Part shown: positions 50,345 to 60,142 of the stretch, piece after piece
Layout of the letters: every line of letters begins with the position of its first letter
Numbering within the stretch: position 1 is the first letter of the stretch
NCBI RefSeq assembly: GCF_035918155.1
Contig: NZ_CP109327.1
Coordinates: forward strand, 4,216,001-4,280,000
Length of the DNA: 64,000 bases
DNA from: Streptomyces sp. NBC_01591
GTDB taxonomy: Bacteria; Actinomycetota; Actinomycetes; Streptomycetales; Streptomycetaceae
Reading direction: 5' to 3'
Made by a program: the position numbers and the translations under genes
Notes under the pieces: model-generated
What the model was told of the DNA's origin: nothing
Database searches by the model: none
Seen by the model: the letters and a program-made list of their open reading frames with translations, nothing else

Positions 50345-51415
50345 TCACAGCTCCTTGGCCGGCCAGTCCAGCAGCCGGGCGCCGATGACCGCCGTCTGCA
50401 GGGTGTAGCGGTGCATCGGGTCGGACGGATCGGAGCCGGTCAGCTGATTGATCCGCTCCAGCCGGTAGGTCAGCGCCCGCACGCTCAGCGACAGCCGGCG
50501 GGCCGTCTCGGCGGCCACACAGCCCGCGTCGAAGTAGACGGTGAGCGTCTTCAGGAGGGGTTCGGCACCGCCGCGGGCCTGCTTGAGCGGGCCCAGCTGG
50601 CTGCGCACCAGATCGGCCATCGCCTGCCGGTCGCGGGTCAGCACCGGGTAGACCAGCAGATCGGCGGCGTACAGCACCGGATCGTCCAGATCCATCCGCT
50701 CCGCGAGATCCAGCGCGTCCAGCGCCTCGTCGTAGGAGTGGACCACGCCGCCGGGCCCGTGGTGCGGGCGGCCGACCGCGACCCGGCCGCCTTCCGTCGC
50801 CGCGTGCGACTGCTTGGCGAAGTACCGCAGGACGTCGGGCTGGCTGCCGGGGGAGATACAGACCAGCCGCCCGTCCTTCGTCGTGATCAGGATCTTCCGG
50901 CCGCTGAAGCGGGCGAGCAGCGCCGCCTCGACCGTGCGCGGCACGGAGTCGGTCTCCGTGTACGCCTCCGGGCCCGTCGCCACCGCGACCGCGTGGGCGC
51001 GCGAGAGCCGCAGCCCGAACCGGGTGGCCCGCTCGGCGAGCCGGCCCAGATCGCTGCGCCCGTACAGCAGGTCGTCGATGAACTCGCGGCGCGCCGCCTC
51101 CTCGCGTCGCACCGTCATCCGCTGGGCCCGCTCGAAGCCCTCCGCGAAGGCGTCGACGGCCTGCTCGACCGCGGCCAGCACCGAATCCGTGGCCGCACCG
51201 TCGACGGAGGAGTTGAGCGGCCAGGCGGCGCGGGTCGCCGCGAGATGGCGGCCGACCAGGGCGCGCAGCTGGAATCCGGCCTCGGCGGCCTCCCGGCCCA
51301 GCAGGCGGCGATCCTCCAGCTCGTCCCGGGTGAGGCGACGGCCGGTGGCGGCCACATCGGCAAGGATGTGGGCATAGCCCCCCAGAACCTCATCGGGGAT
51401 CTCCGGTTCCGGCAC
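50345..51415 (-). CDS. PucR/CdaR-type helix-turn-helix regulator
   Basis: 356 residues. N-terminal helical region (about 1-120), a GGDEF-like degenerate domain (about 130-270; ATRFGLRLSRAHAVAVATGPEA, VAVGRPHHGPGGVVHSYDEALDAL), and the C-terminal HTH_30 (about 290-345: LLKTLTVYFDAGCVAAETARRLSLSVRALTYRLERINQLTG), the PucR/CdaR signature with the Y-R-L-x-R-I motif. A sensing regulator for catabolic or nucleotide-related pathways; the ligand is unknown and no adjacent enzyme suggests one. Confidence 0.88.
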   Translation of the reverse strand: MPEPEIPDEVLGGYAHILADVAATGRRLTRDELEDRRLLGREAAEAGFQLRALVGRHLAATRAAWPLNSSVDGAATDSVLAAVEQAVDAFAEGFERAQRMTVRREEAARREFIDDLLYGRSDLGRLAERATRFGLRLSRAHAVAVATGPEAYTETDSVPRTVEAALLARFSGRKILITTKDGRLVCISPGSQPDVLRYFAKQSHAATEGGRVAVGRPHHGPGGVVHSYDEALDALDLAERMDLDDPVLYAADLLVYPVLTRDRQAMADLVRSQLGPLKQARGGAEPLLKTLTVYFDAGCVAAETARRLSLSVRALTYRLERINQLTGSDPSDPMHRYTLQTAVIGARLLDWPAKEL

Positions 51416-51677
51416 GCGTTCTCCTCCAGTCCTTGACGCGGCTTTGACACTCGCTCAACGCATACCGGCCGGTGCCGGTGCCCGGCATCAAGGAAGGGCA
51501 AAGATTGCCGGATTCCGGCAGTGCGATGTCATGCCTCCGAATGACACGATCCGGTCAGCACCAACCGGGGGAACACGGGGGACACGGGGGACGACCCGGC
51601 TGCTGCGGCACCGTTTCAGGCGGTGCCGCAGCACCTGGGTCATCACCGGGCGCCCGGCAGGACAAGGGGGTGGACGG

Positions 51678-52355
51678 ATGCAGGAGTTCCTGAGCGCAGC
51701 GACCGCCTTTCCCGCCGTTCTGTTCGGCGCCGCACTGGCCGTCGTCGTCTTCTTCTGGCTCCTCGTGCTGGCCGGTGCGGCCGATCACCACTCCTTCGAC
51801 GGCGACCTCGACGCCGACCTGGCCGGGATCGGCGGGGTGCCGGTCACCGTCTCGGTGTCCGTGATGGTCGTCGTCGGCTGGTTCACGAGCCTCACCGGTA
51901 CGGTCCTGATGCACCGCAGCGGTGTCACCGGCCTCACCCGGGCCGCGTTCGCCTGTGCCCTGCTCGCCGGGGCACTGCTGATCGGCCGGGCCGTGCTGCG
52001 GGTGCTGGTGCGCTGCTTCCGCCGGAGCTTCCCGGACGAGCCTCCTCCATCGCGGCAGGACTTCCTGGGCCGGGTCTGCACGATCCGTACCGGTTCGGTC
52101 AGCTCCGACTTCGGCCAGGCCGAGGTCCGGGCGGACGACGGCTCCACCGCGATCGTCCAGGTCAGGCTGCTCGCTCCGGCGGACGGCACGGTCCTCGCCG
52201 CGGGCAGCGCGGGACTTCTGTACGCGTACGACGACGAGGGCGAGTTCTTCTGGGTCTCGCCCTACGACAAGGCGCTGGACCCGGGACCGCCGACGCCCCG
52301 GCCACGCACGGCGCCGCGTACGACCGCGCGCCGCGCCCCGCGCCGCGCCGGCTGA
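51678..52355 (+). CDS. OB-fold membrane protein (YqiJ/NfeD-like)
   Basis: 225 residues from ATG 51678. Three transmembrane helices (about 13-33, 54-80, 85-108), then a soluble OB-like domain (DFLGRVCTIRTGSVSSDFGQAEVRADDGSTAIVQVRLLAPADGTVLAAGSAGLLYAYDDEGEFFWVSPYD) and a basic disordered tail. In Enterobacteria YqiJ precedes the flotillin YqiK. Here the next gene start encodes the first residues of a flotillin, so the pair is conserved, but that flotillin is destroyed. Confidence 0.8.
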   Translation: MQEFLSAATAFPAVLFGAALAVVVFFWLLVLAGAADHHSFDGDLDADLAGIGGVPVTVSVSVMVVVGWFTSLTGTVLMHRSGVTGLTRAAFACALLAGALLIGRAVLRVLVRCFRRSFPDEPPPSRQDFLGRVCTIRTGSVSSDFGQAEVRADDGSTAIVQVRLLAPADGTVLAAGSAGLLYAYDDEGEFFWVSPYDKALDPGPPTPRPRTAPRTTARRAPRRAG

Positions 52356-52491
52356 CCGCCCGGACCGCCCGTCCGCCCGGACCGCCCGGACGACCACAAC
52401 CGGTCGGCCGGCCGCACCGTCCGGCCGCTGCCGGACCGCCGCGCGCGCCCCCTTCCTTTCACCACCTTCCTCACCAGCCGCAAGGACCGTC

Positions 52492-52552
52492 ATGGATGCC
52501 ATCACCCTGGGCTTCGGTGTGCTCGTAGCCGTCGTCCTGCTCATCGAAGCGC
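52492..52552 (+). pseudogene. flotillin gene fragment (start only)
   Basis: An ATG at 52492 with AAGGA upstream codes for MDAITLGFGVLVAVVLLI, a membrane-anchor N-terminus as in YqiK-type flotillins. After about 18 residues the frame turns into Arg/Pro-rich nonsense (DPVRLRHPRGLPPR), while a different frame begins to code for the AAA ATPase. The remaining about 650 residues of flotillin (SPFH and coiled coil) are gone. Confidence 0.65.
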
Positions 52553-55500
52553 TGGCGGACCCCGTACGTCTCCGACACCCACGCGGCCTCCCGCCCCGCC
52601 GGGACGGGTCCGCTCGCCCGGGTCGGCAACGCCGATCTGGTGCGCGGGATCTCCGACTGCCTGGCGCTTGCCCACAGCGCCGCCGAGACGACACCGACCG
52701 CCGCCGTGTACGCGCAGCTGGTCACGGACTGCACCCGCGCGACCGACCGCTACCACTGGCTCACCGACACCGAACTCGGCGCACTGGCAGAGCCGTTGGC
52801 GGAGCTGAAGGCCACCGCCCAGCAGGTCCTGACCGAGTTCGAGATGGTACGGGAGCTGACCCGGCAGGCCGCCGAAGCGCTCGACGAGACGGCCGACCGG
52901 CTCACCGCGCTCGTCCGCCGCATCCGCGGCGAGGCCCCGCGCTCGGCCGCCGCCTGGGTGACCCAGCTCACCGAACTGCGCCGCGCCCACGGCCACTTGG
53001 CGACGCTCTCCGAGATGCGGTACGCGGACACCGAGCGCATCGCCGAACTCTCCGCCACAACGGCCGCCGACCTCGAATCGGCCGGTCGGCGCGCCGTCGC
53101 CTTCCTCGGCCGGGACGACGCCTTCACCGGCTACCACGAGGACATCGCCGGTCTCACCGCCGAGGCGTCCGCGCTGGCCACCGTCCCTGACGCGGCGGCG
53201 CTCGGCGACCGGCTGAGCGGGATGACGGACGGCCTGAGCACCGTCACGGACGTCGTCGCCGGTCTCGACATCGGGGACACGACGGTGCGCACGTCGATCC
53301 TGGAGCGGATCGCGGAGGTCCTCGGCGGGGTCAACCGGGCCCGCGCCACGCTCGACGCACGCCGCCGCGAACTCCTCGACCACGAGGGCCGCGCCGAGTT
53401 CGCCGCCGAGCTCGCCCTGCTCGGGCAGGCCGTCACCGCGGCGATCGCCGCCGCGGACACCCCGGACGCCTGCGACGAGCAACTGGCCAGGCTGCTGCTC
53501 CGGTTGGAGAACCTGGAGTCGCGGTTCGCGGAGTTCGACGACTTCCTCGCCGAGCTGGCCGAGCGCCGTACGGAGGTGCACGAGGCGTTCTCGGCCCGCA
53601 AGCAGACCCTGCAGGACGCCCGCGCCCGGCGCGCCGAGCGGCTGGCGAATTCGGCGGCCCGGGTCCTGGAAACGGTCTCCCGACGGTTGTCCGCCCTGCC
53701 CGACCTGGACGCCGTTCACACCTGCTTCGCCTCCGACCCGATGGTCGCCAAGGTCCGCCGCACCGCCGAGGAGCTGCGCGGACTCGGCGATCCGGTGCGC
53801 GCCGAGGAGCTCGACGGGCAGCTGCTGGCCGCCCGCCAGGAGGCCGGGCGGGCGCTGCGCGACCGCAGTGAGCTGTACGCGGACGGCGGCGCCACGATCC
53901 GGCTGGGCCGGCACCGGTTCGCGGTGAACACCCAGCCCTTCGACCTGACGCTCGTCCCGCACGGGGACCGGCTCGCGTTCGCGCTCACCGGTACGGACTA
54001 CCGGGCACCGGTCACCGACCCGGAGTTCGAGGCGACCCGCCCGTACTGGGAGCAGACCCTCCCCTCCGAGTCCCCGCACGTCTACCGTGGCGAACACCTG
54101 GCCGCACGGCTTCTCGACGAGCGGGGCGCGGACAGCCTCGCCGCCCTGGACCCGGCCGAACTCGCCTCTCTCGTACGGCAGTCGGCCGCCGCCGCTTACG
54201 ACGAGGGCCATCAGCGCGGCGTCCACGACGAGGACGCCACCGCGATCCTCGCCGCCCTGCTGCGGCTGCACTCCGGGGCCGGCCTGCTGCGCTTCCCGTC
54301 CGCCGTCCGGGCGGCGGCACAGCTCTTCTGGGCGTACGGCACGGACGAGGACCGGCGCACCTCGTGGACCCGGCGGGCCCTCTCGCTGGCCCGCGCCCGT
54401 GAGACCTTCGGCCTCGCCCCGGCCGTCGACGCCCTCCAGGAGGAGTGGGCGGCCGCCATCCCGGGCGACGAGCCGTCCGCCGTCGCCGCGTACCTCTTCG
54501 AGGAGCTGACGAGCGGCCCGGCCGGGTTCGTCACGAGCGCAGCCACCCGCACGTTCCTGGACAAGTTCCGCCGGACGACCGGGACTTCGGCGTACGACGA
54601 GGATCTCGCCGCACTCCGCGACGACCTGCCGGCCCGCCGCCAGCTCGTCGAGGGCTGGCTCGCCTCGTACGCCGCCGCGAGCGGCACCGCGATCGACGCG
54701 GGAGATCTCGCGGAGGCCGTCGCCGTGGAGCTCTGCCCGGAGCCGGTGCTCGACCGGTACGACTGCGAGGCCCCGCTGACCGCACGGGTGGACGGCCTGC
54801 TCGGCACCCATCCGCGCATCGACCGGGGTGCGCTGACCGTCCGGCTCGACGAACTCCTCGCCCGCACCGCCGAGTTCCGCACCATGGCCGTCCCCGGCTT
54901 CCGCGCCTACCAGCGCCGGCGCACCGCGCTCGTGAACGCCGAGCGGGCCCGGCTGCGGCTGGACGACCACCGGCCGCGCGTCATGTCGGCGTTCGTCCGC
55001 AACCGGCTGCTGGACGAGGTGTATCTGCCGCTGATCGGCGACAGCCTCGCCAAGCAGATCGGCACCGCCGACGCCGACCGGCGCACCGACTCGCAGGGCC
55101 TGATGCTGCTCGTGTCGCCGCCCGGCTACGGCAAGACGACGCTCATGGAGTACATCGCCGACCGGCTCGGCCTGGTCCTCGTCAAGGTCAGCGGACCGAA
55201 CCTCGGCCACGACGTGACCTCGCTCGACCCGGCCCAGGCCCGCACCGCGACCGCCCGCCAGGAGATCGAGAAGATCAACTTCGCCCTGGAGTCCGGCAAC
55301 AACACCCTCCTCTACCTCGACGACATCCAGCACACCTCGCCCGAACTGCTCCAGAAGTTCATCCCGCTCTGCGACGCCACCCGCCGGATCGAGGGCGTGC
55401 GGGACGGCGAGCCGCGCAGCCACGACCTGCGGGGCAAGCGGTTCGCGGTGTGCATGGCGGGCAATCCGTACACGGAGTCGGGCGAGCGGTTCCGTATCCC

Positions 55501-56266
55501 CGACATGCTCGCCAACCGGGCCGACGTCTGGAATCTGGGCGAGGTGCTGAGCGGCCGCGAGGACGTCTTCGCGCTGAGCTTCATCGAGAACGCGCTGACC
55601 GCCAACCCGGTGCTGGCCCCGCTCGCCGGGCGCTCCCGCGACGACCTCGTCCGCTTCGTACGCCTCGCCTCCACCGCCGCCCCGGCGCCCGGCGCGGACC
55701 GGCTGGACCACCCGTACACACCCGCCGAGGTGGACCGGATCGTCTCGGTCCTGCGCCATCTGCTCACCGCCCGGGACACGGTCCTGGCCGTGAACGCCGC
55801 GTACATCGCGTCGGCGGCACAGACGGACGCGACGCGCACCGAGCCGCCGTTCCGGCTGCAGGGCTCGTACCGCAACATGAACAAGATCGCCGAGCGGATC
55901 GTGCCGGTGATGAACGACGCGGAGCTGTCCGCCGTCGTCGACGACCACTACGCGGGCGAGGCCCGGACGCTGACGTCCGGCGCGGAGTCGAACCTGCTGA
56001 AGCTTGCCGCACTGCGCGGCCGGCTCACCCCCGAACAGTCCGCACGCTGGTCCGCGATCACCGCCTCCTACGTACGCACGCAGGCGCTGGGCGGCCCGGA
56101 CGGCGACCCCATGACCCGGGCCGTCGCCGCACTGGGGCTGCTCGCGGACCGGATCGCGGCGGTCGAGTCGGCGATCGTCCGGGCCGCGGACCCGCGCCAT
56201 CTGCTCACCAACCCGCAGGCCCGGCACGCGGCGCCCCCGCCCGCCGGACCGGTGGAAGATCACTGA
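52553..56266 (+). pseudogene. DUF3686-type AAA ATPase ('DNA repair ATPase'), N-terminus deleted
   Basis: About 1,238 codons in one open frame that begins without a start codon at about 52553 (TPYVSDTHAASRP, then ARVGNADLVRGISDCLALA). The first usable start is a GTG at 52640 without a clear ribosome-binding site. Walker A S-P-P-G-Y-G-K-T-T is at about residue 855 of the open frame, Walker B L-L-Y-L-D-D-I-Q-H about 60 residues later, with a sensor-like M-A-G-N-P. The preceding part (about 100-420) is long coiled coil, and a long middle domain is typical of DUF3686. Intact relatives, as I recall, are about 1,600 or more residues, so roughly 450 are lost. Located between an OB/flotillin pair and an RCK protein, its normal role is probably in a membrane-associated complex. 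Confidence 0.7.
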
Positions 56267-56296
56267 CCGCACACTCGCAGAGAAGAGGAACAAGGC

Positions 56297-58291
56297 ATGC
56301 TGGGTCACGTGCCCCCACTTCCCCAGCAGCCCCAACGTTCCCCGTTCAGCGGACACATGGTCGTCTGCGGCGACGACGCGCTGGCGCGGCGGCTCGCCGT
56401 CGAACTGCGCTATGTGTACGGGGAGCGGGTAACCCTCGTACTCCCACCCGGACGTGACGCACGCCGACCCGAACTACCGCTGACGGGGCGCGGGTTGGCG
56501 TCGGCGCTGTTCGGCCGCATGTCGTCGGCGATGACCCGCAACGGCGGCAACGGCGGAGGCGGAGCCGACGCGCTGGGCGACGACACCAACGCCGGGGTCG
56601 AGGCGGTCCGCATCCTGGAGGCGCCGGAGCCGTCCGACGAGGCGTTCGAGGAGGCGGGCGTCGAATCGGCCGCCGCGCTGGCGCTGGTCTACGACGACGA
56701 CGAGCGCAACATCCGCGCCGCACTGACCGCCCGCCGCATCAACCCCCGGCTCCGGCTGGTCATCCGGCTCTACAACCGCAAGCTGGGCCAGCACCTGGAG
56801 ACCCTGCTCGACCAGGCCGCCGCCGTCGCCGCACCCGGCCTGGACCGGGCCGCGCTGGACGCCTCCACCACCGTCCTCTCCGACGCCGACACCGCCGCCC
56901 CCGCCCTCGCGGCAACCGTCCTCAAGGGCTCCAGCAAGGTCATCCAGGCGGAGGGCCTGCTGCTGCGCGCCGCCGAACGCACCCCGCCCGGGGGCGGCCA
57001 GATCGCCGACCCGGGCCTGTGCACCCTCGCGCTGCTCTCCTCCACCACCCATGACCCGGCGGGCACCGAGGGCTCCGACAGCAGCGGCGACGAGGGGCCC
57101 CGACTCCTCCCGGACGAACGGCAGGTGGCGGCGGCGACGGGGCGCGGCACGATCGTCCTGGAAGCGGTCAGCCAGGCCGGTCCGCCCGGTCCGCCGCCCC
57201 GGATGGGCGGCCGGGGCGCACCGCTCGGCCAGGTCTTCTCCCGGCGGCTGCGCTGGTCGGCGCTGGGCGTCGGCCTGGCCGTCCTGGGCCTCGCCATCGC
57301 CTCCACGCTCACCACGGGCGACGATCCGCTGCACGCCACCTACCTCACCCTGCTCGACCTGTTCGCGATGGGCGACCCGGCGACCGGCGACAAGACAGCC
57401 CGCCAGATCATCCAACTACTTTCCGGCGTAGCCGGGTTGATGCTGCTGCCCCTCCTCGTCGCGGGCGTCCTCGAAGCCTTCGGCTCGCTCCGCACCGCCT
57501 CCTCCCTGCGCCGCCCGCCGCGCGGACTGTCCGGCCATGTGGTGCTGCTCGGCCTCGGCAAGATCGGTACGCGGGTCCTCGTCCGACTGCGCGAACTCGG
57601 CATTCCCGTGGTCTGCGTGGAGGACGACCCGGACGCGCGCGGCATCCCCGTCGCCCGGCGGCTGCACGTGCCGGTGGTCCTCGGCGACGTCACGCAGGAG
57701 GGCGTGCTGGAGGCGGCGAAGATCCAGCGCTCCCGCGCCCTCCTCGCGCTGACCAGCGCCGACACCACCAACCTGGAGGCGGCCCTCTACGCCCGCTCGG
57801 TCAAGCCCGACCTGCGGGTGGCGCTGCGCCTGTACGACGACGAGTTCGCCACCGCCGTCTACCGCACCCTGCGCACCGCCCACCCCCAGGCCGTGACCCG
57901 CTCCCGCTCCGTCTCCCATCTGGCCGCCCCGGCCTTCGCGGTCGCCATGATGGGCCGGCAGATCCTGGGCGCGATCCCGGTCGAGCGGAAGGTGATGCTC
58001 TTCGCGGCGGTCGATGTGGCGCGCCATCCTCAGCTGGAGGGCCGCACGGTGGAGCAGGCGTTCCGGGCGGGCGCCTGGCGAGTCCTCGCCCTGGACGCCA
58101 CCCCGCCCGAGGACCGCCGTCCGGACCTGACGACGCCCACCCCGCCCGCCCCGGACCGCCCGTCCGGCCTGGTCTGGGACCTGCACCCCGGGTACGTACT
58201 GCGCCCCGAGGACCGCGTGGTGCTCGCCGCGACCCGCCGGGGCCTGGCCGAACTGCTCCGCAGGCGCCGGCCGGTGGCCCCGAGGCCGTAG
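56297..58291 (+). CDS. CASTOR/POLLUX-type RCK ion-channel-like protein
   Basis: 664 residues. First NAD-binding RCK domain (about 19-235: HMVVCGDDALARRLAVELRYVYG, LALVYDDDERNIRAALTARRINPRLRLVIRLYNRKLG), two transmembrane helices (about 318-336 and 372-394), and a second RCK domain (about 412-570: GHVVLLGLGKIGTRVLVRLRELGIPVVCVEDDPDA, VLGDVTQEGVLEAAKIQRSRALLALTSADTTNLEAALYARS). The order RCK - 2 TM - RCK, with G-x-G-x-x-G nucleotide motifs, suggests a ligand-gated cation channel or its regulator. It starts 30 bp after the ATPase gene, forming one transcript with the broken flotillin/ATPase locus. Confidence 0.82.
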   Translation: MLGHVPPLPQQPQRSPFSGHMVVCGDDALARRLAVELRYVYGERVTLVLPPGRDARRPELPLTGRGLASALFGRMSSAMTRNGGNGGGGADALGDDTNAGVEAVRILEAPEPSDEAFEEAGVESAAALALVYDDDERNIRAALTARRINPRLRLVIRLYNRKLGQHLETLLDQAAAVAAPGLDRAALDASTTVLSDADTAAPALAATVLKGSSKVIQAEGLLLRAAERTPPGGGQIADPGLCTLALLSSTTHDPAGTEGSDSSGDEGPRLLPDERQVAAATGRGTIVLEAVSQAGPPGPPPRMGGRGAPLGQVFSRRLRWSALGVGLAVLGLAIASTLTTGDDPLHATYLTLLDLFAMGDPATGDKTARQIIQLLSGVAGLMLLPLLVAGVLEAFGSLRTASSLRRPPRGLSGHVVLLGLGKIGTRVLVRLRELGIPVVCVEDDPDARGIPVARRLHVPVVLGDVTQEGVLEAAKIQRSRALLALTSADTTNLEAALYARSVKPDLRVALRLYDDEFATAVYRTLRTAHPQAVTRSRSVSHLAAPAFAVAMMGRQILGAIPVERKVMLFAAVDVARHPQLEGRTVEQAFRAGAWRVLALDATPPEDRRPDLTTPTPPAPDRPSGLVWDLHPGYVLRPEDRVVLAATRRGLAELLRRRRPVAPRP

Positions 58292-58354
58292 CGGGGGCCG
58301 GTGGACGCCGAAATCCGGATGCCCGGCACGCGCCCCGACCCCTACCCTGCCCCC

Positions 58355-58984
58355 ATGGACACGGCCCCCGAACTCCTGAACGTGATCGACATCGAGGCGA
58401 CGTGTTGGGACGGGCAGCCGCCCCCGGGCGCGGTGAGCGAGATCATCGAGATCGGGCTGACCGTCGTCGACCTGCGCGCGGCCGATGGGGTCTCCCCTGC
58501 TCGAACGGAGTTGAGAGCTTGGGGAAGGCTCGCCCGCCACCGGATCCTGGTCCGGCCCGCCCGGTCCACGGTCAGCGCCTTCTGCACCGAGCTGACCGGC
58601 CTCACCCAGGCCGAGGTGGACACGGGCGTGTCCTTCGCCGAGGCCTGCCAGCTGCTGGCGTCGGAGCACCGGGCGGGCATACGCCCCTGGGCCAGCTGGG
58701 GCGACTACGACCGCAACCAGTTCACCCGCCAGTGCCGGGCTACCGGAACCCGGTACCCGTTCGGCCACCGCCACACCAACGCCAAGCTCCCCTTCACCGC
58801 CGCCCACGGCCTGCGCAAGCGCCCCGGCATGGCCCAGGCCCTGGAGATCGCCGGCCTCCCCCTGGAGGGCCGCCACCACAGCGGCGCCGACGACGCCTGG
58901 AACATCGCGGCCCTGATCCTGGAGGTGGCGGCCCGGGGCGCCTGGCCGGAGCCCGCCACCCCTACGGGCCAGATGCATTACTGA
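58355..58984 (+). CDS. 3'-5' exonuclease (KapD-like) with REP-like insertion
   Basis: 209 residues from the ATG at 58355. DEDDh exonuclease motifs: I VIDIEATCWD (D-x-E), II W-A-S-W-G-D-Y-D-R-N-Q (D), III H-H-S-G-A-D-D-A-W-N (H and D). The region between Exo I and II contains 14 extra residues (GVSPARTELRAWGR) from a 42-nt palindromic repeat at 58487-58528, which keeps the frame. All catalytic residues remain, so activity may survive, but the loop is unusual. Its stop overlaps trpS by 7 bp in converging orientation. Confidence 0.85.
   Translation: MDTAPELLNVIDIEATCWDGQPPPGAVSEIIEIGLTVVDLRAADGVSPARTELRAWGRLARHRILVRPARSTVSAFCTELTGLTQAEVDTGVSFAEACQLLASEHRAGIRPWASWGDYDRNQFTRQCRATGTRYPFGHRHTNAKLPFTAAHGLRKRPGMAQALEIAGLPLEGRHHSGADDAWNIAALILEVAARGAWPEPATPTGQMHY
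58487..58528. repeat. REP-like palindromic repeat inside exonuclease gene
   Basis: A 42-bp sequence starting GGGGTCTCCCCTGCTCGAAC and ending AGAGCTTGGGGAAGG, with imperfect inverted arms (CCCC-T-GCTC and GAGC-TT-GGGG). Very similar short palindromes are common between genes in Streptomyces genomes. Here it lies within coding sequence and adds exactly 14 codons. Confidence 0.65.
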
Positions 58985-60030
58985 AGCCCGCCCCCCATCA
59001 CCCCCCGCACCTCGTCCAGGGTCGCCGCCGCGATCTCGTTGGCGCGCTCGTTCCCGGCCCGGAGCACCGACCGTACGTACCCCATGTCCTGCGCGTACTC
59101 CGCCCGCCGGGCCCGGATGGGCGCCATCCGGCTGTTGACGGCATCGGTCACGGTCCGCTTCAGCGCGGCCGCACCGCCCCCACCGATCTCCTCGGCCACG
59201 GCGTGCGGGTCCCGGTCCAGACAGAGCGCCGCCAGCAACACGAGCGAGGCCACCCCGGGCCGGTTCTCGGGGTCGTACGTGATGTACCGCTCGGCATCCG
59301 TCTTCGCACCCTTGATCAGCCGGGCGGTCTCATCCGCGTCGGCGCCCAGCGCGATGGAGTTGCCCCGGCTCTTGCTCATCTTGGTTCCCTCGGTGCCGAG
59401 GAGGAGCGGCGCGTCGGAGAGCAGCGCGTCCGGCTCCGGGAAGACCACCCCGTACCGCTCGTTGAAGCGCCGGGCAACGGTTCGCGTGACTTCGAGGTGC
59501 GGCAGCTGGTCCTGCCCGACCGGCACCAGGTTCCCCTTGCAGAACAGGATGTCGGCGGCCTGGTGCACGGGGTACGTGAACATCAGCCCGCTGACGGCCG
59601 ACTGCCGGGAGTGCGCGATCTCGTCCTTGACGGTGGGGTTGCGGCTCAGTTCGGCGACGGAGACCAGGCTCAGGAACGGCAGCATCAGCTGATTGAGCGC
59701 GGGCACGGCGCTGTGGTTGAAGACCGTCGAGCGTGCCGGGTCGATCCCGATGGCCAGATAGTCCAGCAGCATCGCCTCCATGTACTCGCCGAGCCGGTCG
59801 GCGACGTCCCGGTCGGTGAGGACCTGGTAGTCGGCAATGATCACGAAGACGTCCACCCCGAGCTCCTGGAGCCGGACGCGGTTGTGGAGGGTGCCGAAGT
59901 AGTGCCCGAGGTGCAACGGCCCGGTGGGCCGGTCCCCGGTCATCACCCGGAAACGGTCGGGCGCCTGCCGGATCCGCGCTTCCAGCTCGGCGGTGCGCTG
60001 CTCGGACGGTGCGGTGGTGACGGTGCTCAT
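58978..60030 (-). CDS. trpS: tryptophanyl-tRNA synthetase, auxiliary (indolmycin-resistant-like) type
   Basis: 350 residues from the ATG at 60030 with GAGGAGAG upstream. Class I signatures: T-G-P-L-H-L-G-H (HIGH at 40-43), then V-D-V-F-V-I-I-A-D-Y-Q-V-L-T, and K-M-S-K-S. The residue equivalent to His43 of Bacillus stearothermophilus TrpRS (D-Q-H-A-I-T) is Gln69 here (D-Y-Q-V-L-T), and Gln9 is Arg (G-D-R-P-T-G). These positions contact tryptophan and indolmycin, so this is likely the drug-resistant second TrpRS of Streptomyces. Expression is controlled by a Trp-codon attenuator immediately upstream. Confidence 0.9.
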   Translation of the reverse strand: MSTVTTAPSEQRTAELEARIRQAPDRFRVMTGDRPTGPLHLGHYFGTLHNRVRLQELGVDVFVIIADYQVLTDRDVADRLGEYMEAMLLDYLAIGIDPARSTVFNHSAVPALNQLMLPFLSLVSVAELSRNPTVKDEIAHSRQSAVSGLMFTYPVHQAADILFCKGNLVPVGQDQLPHLEVTRTVARRFNERYGVVFPEPDALLSDAPLLLGTEGTKMSKSRGNSIALGADADETARLIKGAKTDAERYITYDPENRPGVASLVLLAALCLDRDPHAVAEEIGGGGAAALKRTVTDAVNSRMAPIRARRAEYAQDMGYVRSVLRAGNERANEIAAATLDEVRGVMGGGLQ

Positions 60031-60111
60031 GGGGTTTCTCTCCTCGCGATGCTGGTTGCGTGGAGGACGGCCCGCCGTGATCACCGGCATTCGCACCCGT
60101 ACGAGGGCACA

Positions 60112-60140
60112 GAAAAGGGCCGTCCATATCGAACGGCCCT
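60112..60140 (-). terminator. attenuator terminator hairpin of trpS
   Basis: On the minus strand AGGGCCGT, 9-nt loop, ACGGCCCT, then TTTTCT. A true U-tailed intrinsic terminator between the leader peptide and trpS, 81 bp upstream of the trpS start. Its left arm can instead pair with AGCGGCC of the preceding hairpin (antiterminator). Confidence 0.85.
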
Positions 60141-60142
60141 GA

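Noticed and set aside
52541..56356. 1,271-codon open frame on the minus strand
   Set aside because: It is the shadow of the ATPase gene. The plus-strand frame has AAA motifs and natural composition, while the antisense frame is Arg/Gly/Val-rich without domains.
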